From JBKECP01 sp047974765 (GTDB taxonomy: Bacteria > Pseudomonadota > Gammaproteobacteria > Pseudomonadales > Halieaceae): a stretch of DNA of 64,000 nucleotides. The stretch lies in contig JBKECP010000013.1 of NCBI GenBank assembly GCA_047974765.1, positions 1 through 64,000 of the forward strand. Reading direction: 5' to 3'. A program made the position numbers and the translations under genes. Positions 8,672 through 16,400 of this stretch are shown one piece after another; within the stretch, counting starts at the first letter, position 1; each line of letters starts with the position of its first letter. A model generated the notes under the pieces. The model was not told the DNA's origin and did no database searches. It saw only the letters and a program-made list of their open reading frames with translations.

Positions 8672-9787
8672 ATGGCGGTTTACCGGTTCAAGCCACGGCT
8701 TCAATCAGAGTGGATGCTGGAAAAACAATCTGGAGAAGTGCTGCCGATGGGTGATGTGCTGCGGCTGTTGGCTGCCGTCGATGAGCACGGCCATATTTCA
8801 GGTGCCTGCCAGGCGCGTGGAATATCCTATCGGCATGCCTGGGGTATTTTGCGTAAAGCAGAAGAAGAATTTCAAGCCCCTTTAATTGAAACATTCAGGC
8901 GGCGCGGGTCACGCCTGACCAGTTTTGCGCAGCACTTGCTATGGGCCAATCGGAGAATTGATGCGCGCCTGGCTCCCACTTTTGAAAGTCTGGCATCTGA
9001 ATTACAGGAAGAGTTTCAGCGGCTGTATTCCGAAGAAAAGTCTGTGCTGCGCTTGCACGCCAGTCACGGTTTTGCTGTTGAAGGTCTGATGCGTCTGGCC
9101 AATGATCAGGATATGCTGCCGCTGGAGCTGCGTTATCGCACCGGTATTGAGGCGCTGGCCTCACTGGCTCGTGGAGAATGTGATCTGGCTGGTTTTCAGG
9201 TTCCGGTAGCGGAATATGAAAAGCCTGTTTTGCAGTGTTATATACGTTGGCTCGACCCAGATCGAATGTTGCTCCTGCATCTGGCTGAGCGCAGTACGGG
9301 GTTATTTGTGCAGCGGGGTAACCCAAAAAATATTCATTCGGTCAGTGATCTGGTGCGACCGGATGTTCGTTTTGTAAATCGGCAAATTGGTTCCAGTACC
9401 CGTTTTTTAATCCATATGATGCTGGAACACCTGGGTATTGATTCCAAAGATATTATTGGTTATGACAGCGGAGAATTTACCCATATGGCCATCGCAGCCC
9501 ATATTGCCAGCGGTATGGCCGATGTGGGTATTGGTGTTGAAACGGCTGCCTGGCGTTGCGGACTGGAGTTTATTCCTTTGGCGCGAGAGCGTTATTTTTT
9601 TGGTATCAATAGAGATTTAATTGGCACCCAGTCTTTGCAGCGATTACTTGATTTGATGAATGGAGAAGATTACCAGGATTATGTGCAAAACCTGGTTGGC
9701 TATGATTGCCGCCAATTGGGGCAGGTTCAGAGTCTTGAGCAGGCTTTTGGTTCGGACTTTTCCTGTAAGAGTCAGGCAGTTTATTGA
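8672..9787 (+). CDS. ModE-like HTH regulator with periplasmic-binding-like sensor domain; likely fds regulator
   Basis: 371 residues; ATG at 8672 with AAGGAG at 8661-8666. The N-terminal 110 residues match the ModE/LysR type of winged helix (LAAVDEHGHISGACQARGIS, then YRHAWGILRKAEEEF and SRLTSFAQ). From about residue 125 there is a PBP-like ligand-binding domain: GIEALASLARGECDLAGFQV, NRQIGSSTRFLIHMML, YDSGEFTHMAIAAHIASGMA. Proteins of this design control molybdoenzyme genes, and its divergent placement beside fdsGBACD supports control of formate dehydrogenase, as FdsR does elsewhere. The ligand (formate, molybdate or other) cannot be read from sequence. Confidence 0.82.
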   Translation: MAVYRFKPRLQSEWMLEKQSGEVLPMGDVLRLLAAVDEHGHISGACQARGISYRHAWGILRKAEEEFQAPLIETFRRRGSRLTSFAQHLLWANRRIDARLAPTFESLASELQEEFQRLYSEEKSVLRLHASHGFAVEGLMRLANDQDMLPLELRYRTGIEALASLARGECDLAGFQVPVAEYEKPVLQCYIRWLDPDRMLLLHLAERSTGLFVQRGNPKNIHSVSDLVRPDVRFVNRQIGSSTRFLIHMMLEHLGIDSKDIIGYDSGEFTHMAIAAHIASGMADVGIGVETAAWRCGLEFIPLARERYFFGINRDLIGTQSLQRLLDLMNGEDYQDYVQNLVGYDCRQLGQVQSLEQAFGSDFSCKSQAVY

Positions 9788-9930
9788 TCAGGTGTTATTT
9801 TATTTATTCTGGAGGATATGTTGTTGAAGTATCCTGTCCGTGATTATTATCAGTACATGCCTGCCGGGTATTCAGATAGAGATAAGTGAAGCGGATTTTT
9901 ATCTGCGATCCTGATGGTTTTCTGCCTGTT

Positions 9931-10377
9931 TTAATCGGGTTTTTTTGTGCGTAAAAAATAAGCCGGAATAAGTGATAACAGCAGCAGGCTGGCAATAATA
10001 AGATAGATGGGTGGCTGCCTGCTTTCTTCATTTTGCCTGTGCTCGTCAGTATCGGTATTGATTTTCACCGTTATTGAATGACCCTCATCGCCGTCGGCGG
10101 TAATAGCGTAACGGTGGCCCGGTGTGAGCGCTAACTGAAAGTTGCCCTGCTTATTTGTTTTCAGTGCGAGTGTGGAAAATGCACTGTCACTTAGATTTTG
10201 CACCCGAATATAATTGCCATCAGCGGGTGCGCCATCAGAATAGACAAGTTGTCCTGTCAGCGTTTCTCCTGACTGAGTGTGCACCTGCAAATCCATATCA
10301 TGAGCAGAAGACGCGCCTGTCAGCATCAATAATGTGATGACGGGCAGGTGACTTAAAAGATAATAAATGCCTTTCAC
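9931..10377 (-). CDS. Small anchored periplasmic protein with a carboxypeptidase-regulatory-like domain
   Basis: 148 residues. Signal peptide (ending at about ASSAHD, residues 22-27), a beta-sandwich-like middle with repeated short strands (GETLTGQLVYSDGAP, NKQGNFQLALTPGHRY), and one C-terminal transmembrane helix (about residues 122-142) ending RTKKPD. The start overlaps the stop of the DUF4198 gene by four bases, so both are translated together. It resembles the small periplasmic helper proteins found beside nickel/cobalt uptake genes, but I cannot name a family. The 140 bp between it and the convergent regulator gene hold no clear gene. Confidence 0.65.
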   Translation of the reverse strand: MKGIYYLLSHLPVITLLMLTGASSAHDMDLQVHTQSGETLTGQLVYSDGAPADGNYIRVQNLSDSAFSTLALKTNKQGNFQLALTPGHRYAITADGDEGHSITVKINTDTDEHRQNEESRQPPIYLIIASLLLLSLIPAYFLRTKKPD

Positions 10378-11108
10378 TGTGCGGGTAGTGCCTCAAAGCC
10401 GAGAAGGTATTCATAGCTGAGTTCGGTATGGGTTGCCGCGTTCACGGGCAAGCGTTGTCCGGCCCAGACCCGGTTGAAACCGGAGCTGGGCGTGAATTCG
10501 GCAATGCCATCATTATTCGTGGTGGCTATATTGCCTTCCTCGCCATGGCCAAGTGCAATGCCAGCGGCAGGTTGGCCGTCAACAAGCACCTGCAACTTCA
10601 CCGGTTGACCGGCAACAGGTTGCTCTTTATTGAGCGGTACTACCTCAAAAGGCTGGCCAATAGCCTGGTTGGTTCGTGCGTTCCAGTTGACAATGGTTTT
10701 ATGGTATTTCAATGCCAGCGTGGCGCTATCAGCGCCACTGACCTCATTCATCGGTTTGTTAATGCTTTGGCCCATGGCGTCCCGACTCCAGAAACCATTG
10801 TCATAGTGAATACTGACCAGTGTGGTGTTTGCCGGTACTTGCAGATGAGCCTGCTCATTCACAACCAATGCACTTGTATTGCCATCGTTGTCGATAGCAA
10901 TGACGGATTTCAGTTTGTCGTACTCCAGTGTTTCCAGTTTACCTGCATGACCGCCAAACAGTACCTGGTAACTGCCTTTTGTATCGCCAAGAGGCTCCAG
11001 CCAGACCGTGTGCGCCAGCGATGGTGTGCTGAGCGCCAGTAATAGTCCCGTGAACAGAATTTTGCCTGTATATGCTGCTCTGATAGCCAGAATGTCCAGT
11101 TTTTTCAT
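10374..11108 (-). CDS. DUF4198-type periplasmic protein of a metal-uptake module
   Basis: 244 residues. Signal peptide through LSTPSLA; the mature protein starts HTVWLEPL and has an Ig-like, Cna-B-like layout in the C-terminal half (PVAGQPVKLQVLVDGQPAAG, then TNNDGIAEFTP). This matches DUF4198 proteins, several of which (NikK-like) accompany nickel or cobalt importers. AGGGA lies 9 bp upstream of the ATG. It lies 25 bp downstream of the TonB-dependent receptor. A substrate-binding or adhesion role in the periplasm is likely; the metal is unknown. Confidence 0.75.
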   Translation of the reverse strand: MKKLDILAIRAAYTGKILFTGLLLALSTPSLAHTVWLEPLGDTKGSYQVLFGGHAGKLETLEYDKLKSVIAIDNDGNTSALVVNEQAHLQVPANTTLVSIHYDNGFWSRDAMGQSINKPMNEVSGADSATLALKYHKTIVNWNARTNQAIGQPFEVVPLNKEQPVAGQPVKLQVLVDGQPAAGIALGHGEEGNIATTNNDGIAEFTPSSGFNRVWAGQRLPVNAATHTELSYEYLLGFEALPAQ

Positions 11109-11133
11109 CGTATTATTCCCTGATTTGCTGTTA

Positions 11134-13167
11134 TTAAAGGTCTGCCTGTAAACCTATACGAAACTGTCGCGGCGGAGCGGGTGCATACAGGCTTTGACCT
11201 CCTATAGACAGCTCTGTTGAAGCGTATTCTTCGTCATTTGCGTTGTCTACGTGGGCATAAATCCGCCAGTGACTGTCGGGGCTGTAACTCAGCGTAATAT
11301 CAATAAAGTCATAACTGTCTGAATAGTTGTTATTGCTGTCATTGATGGCATATTCACCGACCTTGCGCCAGTCTATATCAATCTGCCATTCAGGCAGGAA
11401 GTGCCATTGTGTGCGCACGGTGGCTGTATATTCAGGTACGCCACCCACCTCATTGCCACGTAGCGCCGGATCGGAATTGCGTTTGATTTCGGTATCGGCA
11501 GAACCGTAAACCGCACTCAGAGAAAGCTGTTCGAGAACCTGCCAATTCAGGGACAGTTCAATACCTTTGCGTTCGGTCTCGCCATAGTTTTCATAGACCC
11601 CAGGCGCCACAGTTCTAACTTCACCGTCGGAATCGAGCTGGTAAACAGCAATATCCAGTTCCAGTGCTTCTACCGGCTGCCAGTTCAAGCCAGCTTCATA
11701 TTGTTCAAAAGTAACCGGGTCCAGGTTGTCAGCTTCAGGTTGGTACTTGATCCAGTCGTTGGGCAGGCTGAAGCCTTCGGCATAGCTTAAACGTGCTTCA
11801 AGTGTTGGCAACAGTGCTGAACGCAGACCGATTTTGGGGGCAAGCTGATCGAGATCATTGAGGTCGTCACAGGGCTCTGTAGAATATTCGGTACCTTCAA
11901 TTTTACATTTGCCATCAAAGCTGTCGTAGCGAAAGCCAATCGATGGCATAAACAATGGATGCCAGTCGGCTTGTAATTCTGCAAAAGCTGAAAGACTGTT
12001 TAAAGAGGTTTTGCGATCAGCTATGGCAGGGCCGGTACGTTTGCGCCGAATCAGATCCTCGTAGTATTCATAGTAGGTGGATTCACGGAAAGTTTCCACG
12101 CCAGCCACCCAGCGCAGCGGTATATTATGCCAGTGTTGCTGACCATTGAGGCTGACGCCTGCACCAAAAATATCACGGTCATAGGTCTCTTCACGCTGGC
12201 GCCACTGGCCCCGGCTGGGGCGTGTGAACCAGCGGGTAAAATCCTGTTTTGTACCATAGGCAAAAGTTAATACTTTCAATTCATCCGAAATAATATGGTT
12301 CAAATCAACTCTAAAGGTACCAAAATCTTTATCGGCACCATCACGCTGGATTTCCGGTTGTTTGCCCTGCGGATCGTTCTGGTACAGCTCTTCGGTCATA
12401 TAGCCCGGATTGTCACTGCGGGCGCTGTGCCAGCGACCTGACAGGGCTATTTCGGTATCGGGACGTAAATCCATACGCCAACTGGCGGCAATAGTGCTGT
12501 GATCAGCGTCAGACTGGGGGCGAAAGCCATCTGTTTGAAAGTGTTGTACGGCAAGATTGATTTGCTGATGCTCGCCCAGCGCCATGCCCAGCGCGCTCTG
12601 AAGGTCAATCAGACTATCTGAACCGGCACTGATATCAAATTGCCGGTAGTTTCCGTTACTGCGCGTATCAATTTTCAGCAGGCCGCCACGGTTGTAATTA
12701 CCATAAAGAGCAGAGACGGGGCCTTTAAATACGGTAATATCATCTACCTCCAGTGGCACAATGACGTTGAGATCAACATAGCCATCGGCGTGAGACATGG
12801 CTTCATTAAGAGGAATACCATTGAGAACAACACCGAGGTCGCCGCCGTGCCCGCCACCACCAAACCCCCGGATAACAACAGAGCTGGCTACTCCCGGCAG
12901 GCCGTATTCCTGCACATTCACGCCGGAGATATTTTTCAGTGCATCTGAAACCGTTGTCAGTTCCATTTCGCGCAGGGATTCGCTATCAAAAACCTGTGTG
13001 GTAAAAGCGCGGCTGCTGTTTTCCAGTAGTTGTCCCTTGACGATGATCTCCTCCAGTGACTGGCCGCTCCCTGCTTCATCGGCATTGGCCAGAACGCCCT
13101 GGGTTGATAGCGCCGCAACGATTAATGGCAGCAGCGGATGTTGCTCATTGTTATTGCTTGAACTCAT
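11134..13167 (-). CDS. TonB-dependent outer membrane receptor (probable metal or metal-chelate uptake)
   Basis: 677 residues. Signal region, then a TonB box-like segment (LEEIIVKGQLL), a plug domain (LTTVSDALKNISGVNVQEYG, VVIRGFGGGGHGGDLGVVLN, FKGPVSALYGNYNRGG) and a 22-strand barrel with many aromatic/acidic strand ends. The last residue is Leu rather than the usual Phe. The plug holds an unusual glycine/histidine run (GFGGGGHGGD) and SHADGY nearby. It sits between a HupE/UreJ gene and a DUF4198 gene, which suggests nickel, cobalt or a related ion rather than a siderophore. Substrate is inferred. Confidence 0.88.
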   Translation of the reverse strand: MSSSNNNEQHPLLPLIVAALSTQGVLANADEAGSGQSLEEIIVKGQLLENSSRAFTTQVFDSESLREMELTTVSDALKNISGVNVQEYGLPGVASSVVIRGFGGGGHGGDLGVVLNGIPLNEAMSHADGYVDLNVIVPLEVDDITVFKGPVSALYGNYNRGGLLKIDTRSNGNYRQFDISAGSDSLIDLQSALGMALGEHQQINLAVQHFQTDGFRPQSDADHSTIAASWRMDLRPDTEIALSGRWHSARSDNPGYMTEELYQNDPQGKQPEIQRDGADKDFGTFRVDLNHIISDELKVLTFAYGTKQDFTRWFTRPSRGQWRQREETYDRDIFGAGVSLNGQQHWHNIPLRWVAGVETFRESTYYEYYEDLIRRKRTGPAIADRKTSLNSLSAFAELQADWHPLFMPSIGFRYDSFDGKCKIEGTEYSTEPCDDLNDLDQLAPKIGLRSALLPTLEARLSYAEGFSLPNDWIKYQPEADNLDPVTFEQYEAGLNWQPVEALELDIAVYQLDSDGEVRTVAPGVYENYGETERKGIELSLNWQVLEQLSLSAVYGSADTEIKRNSDPALRGNEVGGVPEYTATVRTQWHFLPEWQIDIDWRKVGEYAINDSNNNYSDSYDFIDITLSYSPDSHWRIYAHVDNANDEEYASTELSIGGQSLYAPAPPRQFRIGLQADL

Positions 13168-13189
13168 AGTACGTCTCTTTTGGTGTCAT

Positions 13190-14047
13190 TTAATTATGTT
13201 GATGGAGTGGGCCGTCATCATGGCTGTGCCAGCTGCTGTTTTCACTATTGCCCACGGTTGTGTCGGTGGCGGGAAAATCTGCCTGGTGCAAGTAGCCGTG
13301 TAGTTGGTAAAGCATTAATAACAGGCCGACAGCAATAAGCAGCGAGTTGAAAATACGGCTGAGAGGGCGCCAGACAGTTGTTTTTCGCCAGGCATTGATC
13401 ACTACCACCATCACGCACAAAGCGGTAATCTGACCCAATTCAACACCCAGGTTAAATAGCAAAATATTGCTGACCAGATTTGGATCCTGGGCCAGTGTCA
13501 GTGTTTGCAGTTGAGTCGACAGTCCAAAGCCGTGCACCAGCCCAAAAATAAAGACCATGACCAACAGACCGGGTGGTTTTATTTCAAACAATGCCTGAAA
13601 ACCATCCAGATTTTCAAAAGCCTTGTAAGCCACGGTCAGAGCAATAAATGCGTCAATCAGGTAGTGATCCGCTGTTATCCGGGCTAAAGTGGCACCAATA
13701 AGTACGATGGTATGGCCCAGAGTGAAAGCCGTGATAAATTTAACGATGTCAAAAAACCGGGACAGAAAGAACACCACACCAAATAAAAACAGCAGGTGGT
13801 CATAGCCGGTGAGCATATGTTCAGCGCCTGCCCGGATATAGTCGTGCCAGTTGCCGTTGGCCAGACGCAATCGGGTTTCATTGGATACATCATGACCGAA
13901 AGCATGGTTGGCCATGATGGTTTGCAGCAACACCGTAGTTGCCAGCAGCAGACAGGCAGGTAGTAAAGCGGTGCGGATATGATGTGTCGTTTTGGAAGCC
14001 TGCCAGATTTGACGGGCTGACACTGCTTTTACCGGATCAGTTTTCAC
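13190..14047 (-). CDS. HupE/UreJ-family integral membrane protein
   Basis: 285 residues, GTG start at 14047. After a long N-terminal signal or anchor segment, GAEHMLTGYDHLLFLFGVVF is the family hallmark (His-Asp-His in the membrane), followed by FTLGHTIVLIG and GLVHGFGLS; six to seven helices. The tail is histidine-rich (WHSHDDGPLHQHN). HupE proteins are nickel permeases, and relatives act on other divalent metals. No hydrogenase or urease gene is in the window, so the true use is open. First gene of the module; the receptor follows after 22 bp. Confidence 0.85.
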   Translation of the reverse strand: MKTDPVKAVSARQIWQASKTTHHIRTALLPACLLLATTVLLQTIMANHAFGHDVSNETRLRLANGNWHDYIRAGAEHMLTGYDHLLFLFGVVFFLSRFFDIVKFITAFTLGHTIVLIGATLARITADHYLIDAFIALTVAYKAFENLDGFQALFEIKPPGLLVMVFIFGLVHGFGLSTQLQTLTLAQDPNLVSNILLFNLGVELGQITALCVMVVVINAWRKTTVWRPLSRIFNSLLIAVGLLLMLYQLHGYLHQADFPATDTTVGNSENSSWHSHDDGPLHQHN

Positions 14048-14123
14048 TGGTTTTGCTTTATCCTTGTTGTCGGGGTGCTTCAGTTATCTGATGTAGAAAA
14101 TCCCGAAATTTTGCCAGTTGACG

Positions 14124-14150
14124 CCAACACCGATAATAGCTCGGTGTTGG
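14124..14150. promoter_or_regulatory. Perfect inverted repeat upstream of the metal-uptake module
   Basis: CCAACACCGA-TAATAGC-TCGGTGTTGG: two 10-bp arms with a 7-base loop, 77-103 bp upstream of the hupE-like start. It could be an operator for a metal-responsive repressor or an RNA hairpin in the leader. There is no T run after it on either strand, which argues against a simple terminator. Confidence 0.5.
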
Positions 14151-14212
14151 ATACCCTTGCCGATGGCATGGCAAACATGCTGCAATAGGCGTAAATATAA
14201 GTATCTGGATTT

Positions 14213-14337
14213 GCAGCCGCAGGCTGTAAGCCTGCGTGAGTCCTGCGAAAATAAAGGGGTTTCACAAATTCCGCTGATTTTCAGGGGCGACAATCAAGTG
14301 GTGAGAGATCTATCTATTTGATTGTCAGGTTAATAAC
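14213..14337 (+). repeat. Hairpin-rich repeat family 2, copy A (about 125 bp)
   Basis: Aligns directly with 15848-15971. It contains CGCAGGCT-GTA-AGCCTGCG (8-bp stem), a shared ATTCCGCTGATTTTCAGGGG segment, and an outer stem GACAATCAA (14289-14297)/TTGATTGTC (14318-14326), followed by the shared GGTTAATAA. It lies directly upstream of the blaI-like gene in the same orientation as copy B. Confidence 0.8.
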
Positions 14338-14382
14338 AGGCTCCCTGTGTGGGTGCAGACATCCTCAAGTCGACACTTAGTT

Positions 14383-14814
14383 ATGGCTGAACATTCAAGA
14401 GTTCTGAAAAACTGGTTTGGTGCCCGTCGTTCGCGGGCAAAAACGCCAGTTCTGGGTGAGCGTGAGCTGGCTGTGCTGGATGTGCTCTGGCAGGAGGGTG
14501 AGCAGACGGCTCAGCAGATTCTCCAGCATATGCAAAACTGGAATATCAGTCTCAGCACTGTACAAAGTACATTGGAGCGTCTGCATCGCAAGGGCTTGCT
14601 TGTGCGTACAAAGGCAGTGCGCGCTTATCATTATCAGGCTCATATTAGCCGCAGTGAAATCATCAGTTCATTGCTTCACGATATGACACAGGAGATTGCC
14701 GGTGGCGATATGGCGCCGGTGGTGTCGGGTTTTATTGATTATTTGGGCAGCGAGCCGACTGTTGCTTCTGAGTTATCCAGGCTGATTGACAAGGCGGCAG
14801 ACCGTGATGGCTGA
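14383..14814 (+). CDS. BlaI/MecI/CopY-family transcriptional repressor
   Basis: 143 residues from ATG 14383 (beginning MAEHSRVLKNWF). A GTG at 14347 would add 12 residues; neither has a strong ribosome binding site. Winged-helix features of the family: LGERELAVLDVLWQEGEQTA, then STVQSTLERLHRKGLLVRTK. Members repress their own operon and are released when a partner M56 protease cleaves them. The partner gene overlaps by 8 bp. There is no beta-lactamase or PBP2a gene nearby, so the regulated target is not obvious. Confidence 0.87.
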   Translation: MAEHSRVLKNWFGARRSRAKTPVLGERELAVLDVLWQEGEQTAQQILQHMQNWNISLSTVQSTLERLHRKGLLVRTKAVRAYHYQAHISRSEIISSLLHDMTQEIAGGDMAPVVSGFIDYLGSEPTVASELSRLIDKAADRDG

Positions 14815-15772
14815 TCTGGCTTATCTGCTGGTGCAAATACTGGTTTGTTGGCTGGTGTTGGGCTTGCTTGCTTCACAATTGGTTTCTCTGTGCTATCACT
14901 TATTCAGAAAATTATGCTGCTTTGGTCGAGCCGGAAGCAGAGCGTTGGTGCAGCTTGTTTATGCTGCTTTGGGACCACTGGTGGCAAGTATTGGTACGGT
15001 GCTGATTATGCATCCGGAGTGGGCAATGATGATGGTGCCGCCTCATTGTCATCAAGGTAACTGCCTGCCTCACCCTCCTGCAATTGGTTATGACAATCCC
15101 GCAGGAAGTCTGGTAATTGTGATGGTTGTCGTGATTTTTATGATGGCGCTTGCCACCTTGTATCGCGGTCTTCGCCATGCACATCACCGGTTGTTGGCTC
15201 TGCGTATGCTGTCTTCACCAAGAAAAGCTGCAATAGCGGGCTATGCTGTAGTTGACAGTGATATTGCAGTGGCCTGGTGTGCTGGTCTGTTGCGGCCGCG
15301 GGTTTATATTTCCAGCAGTTTGCTGGCGCAGGTGAATGATGAAGAGCTGGCGGCGATTCTGGCCCATGAGTATGCGCACCTCAGTCGCAGGGATAATTTG
15401 AGGCAATTGCTGGCACGCTGGTTTACACTGGGCTGGACGGGGCGTCAGCGAGCCTGTTTTTTGGCAGATTTTGCCAGTAGTTGTGAGCAGGCTTGTGATG
15501 AAATAGCCAGTAAATTACCGGGGGGGGGCACTGTGTTGATTCATTTGCTTGAGCGTTTGAGTCTGCAACCGCTATCTGTTAGCTCACCGGTACGACAGTC
15601 AGGCTTTGAATATCTGAATGTGGCGGAACGCCTGCAAGTGTTGCGTAAAAAAGAGTCTGAAGTGATATCTCTGTCGCTGGCCTGGATTTTTTTGAGTGGG
15701 CTGTGGCTGTTGAGCATGGTTCTGCTGACGGGGGTTCTCCACCGCCTGATAGAGATCACTACATTTAGCTGA
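14807..15772 (+). CDS. M56-family membrane metallopeptidase (BlaR1-like, no sensor domain)
   Basis: 321 residues from the ATG at 14807, which overlaps the blaI-like stop (ATGGCTGA). Several N-terminal transmembrane helices, a cytoplasmic peptidase with the zinc motif HEYAH (in ILAHEYAHLSRRDNLR, about residue 190) and the downstream ACDEIAS acidic residue that completes the zinc site, then one C-terminal helix. It lacks the penicillin-binding sensor domain of true BlaR1, so the signal it detects is unknown. A run of nine G (15520-15528) encodes P-G-G-G within the frame. Confidence 0.82.
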   Translation: MADLAYLLVQILVCWLVLGLLASQLVSLCYHLFRKLCCFGRAGSRALVQLVYAALGPLVASIGTVLIMHPEWAMMMVPPHCHQGNCLPHPPAIGYDNPAGSLVIVMVVVIFMMALATLYRGLRHAHHRLLALRMLSSPRKAAIAGYAVVDSDIAVAWCAGLLRPRVYISSSLLAQVNDEELAAILAHEYAHLSRRDNLRQLLARWFTLGWTGRQRACFLADFASSCEQACDEIASKLPGGGTVLIHLLERLSLQPLSVSSPVRQSGFEYLNVAERLQVLRKKESEVISLSLAWIFLSGLWLLSMVLLTGVLHRLIEITTFS

Positions 15773-15847
15773 GCATCAACCGTGTGTTATCTGTTTTTTA
15801 TCAACTCGGCAAGCTTTTAGCCGAATGAATAAGCGGCATATGGATGT

Positions 15848-15971
15848 GCTGCCGCAGGCTGTAAGCCTGCGCGAGTCCCTGAAAATCAGGGGATTTCATA
15901 AATTCCGCTGATTTTCAGGGGCGGCAATCAAATAGTGAAGGATTCATCTATTTGATTGCCTGGTTAATAAT
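15848..15971 (+). repeat. Hairpin-rich repeat family 2, copy B
   Basis: Direct repeat of 14213-14337. Three stems: CGCAGGCT-GTA-AGCCTGCG; CCCTGAAAATCAG pairing with CTGATTTTCAGGG around an 18-base loop; GGCAATCAAATAG (15923-15935) pairing with CTATTTGATTGCC (15948-15960). The outer stem differs from copy A by a paired change (A:T to G:C), which supports selection on structure. The last 24 bases form the 3' end of the rhodanese gene on the opposite strand. Confidence 0.82.
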
Positions 15972-16352
15972 ATGACTTTCCACTATCGGATAACCTGAAT
16001 TACGCCAGTGTGAAAAACCGCCGCTCAGGCTGCGGGCATTCAGTCCCATTTCGCTGGCCAGTCGGGCAGCCAGTAGTGATCGCCAGCCAGAGGCACAGTA
16101 AAAAACGTAGGTTTTTCCTTCGGCAAAACGTGGTTTGTGATAAGGGCTCTGCGGGTCAATCCAGAACTCCAGCATACCTCGGGTCGCATGGAAAGCTCCG
16201 GGGATCATTCCTTCTTGTTCCAGTTCGCGTGGATCGCGAATGTCCACCATAATAAAGTGATCACTTTCAAATTGACTGATCATATCTTCAGCGCTGACCG
16301 ATTCAACCAGTACCTCAGCTTCGGCAAGCATTTCCTTGTAGCCTTTGGCCAT
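15948..16352 (-). CDS. Single-domain rhodanese-like sulfurtransferase
   Basis: 134 residues, AAGGAG just upstream of the ATG. Rhodanese fold with the aspartate-arginine segment MVDIRDPRELEQEGMIPGA and an active-site loop CASGWRS (Cys at about residue 86), then LSGGFSHWRNSGYPI. Single-domain forms pass sulfane sulfur to thiols or cyanide; the physiological acceptor is unknown. The last seven codons (IINQAIK) and the stop lie in repeat family 2 copy B, so the natural C-terminus may have been replaced by the repeat. Confidence 0.88.
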   Translation of the reverse strand: MAKGYKEMLAEAEVLVESVSAEDMISQFESDHFIMVDIRDPRELEQEGMIPGAFHATRGMLEFWIDPQSPYHKPRFAEGKTYVFYCASGWRSLLAARLASEMGLNARSLSGGFSHWRNSGYPIVESHIINQAIK

Positions 16353-16400
16353 TTTGGCACTCCTTTGTGGGTTAAATTTGTTGCTTAAAATACGAACGAT

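Larger units (their letters stand above)
14048..14382. promoter_or_regulatory. Intergenic region between the divergent hupE-like and blaI-like genes
   Basis: 335 bp without a gene. It holds the 10-bp inverted repeat at 14124-14150, a looser TTGCC/GGCAA pair at about 14157-14174, and repeat family 2 copy A at 14213-14337. Promoters for both flanking genes must lie here, but I cannot fix them. No canonical TACA/TGTA BlaI operator was seen. Confidence 0.5.

Noticed and set aside
9804..10031. Minus-strand frame of 75 codons after the fds regulator
   Set aside because: It overlaps the 3' end of the small anchored protein gene in another frame and shows no family features.
14807..15772. Calling the M56 gene a beta-lactam sensor blaR1
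   Set aside because: The penicillin-binding sensor domain is missing and no beta-lactamase is nearby.
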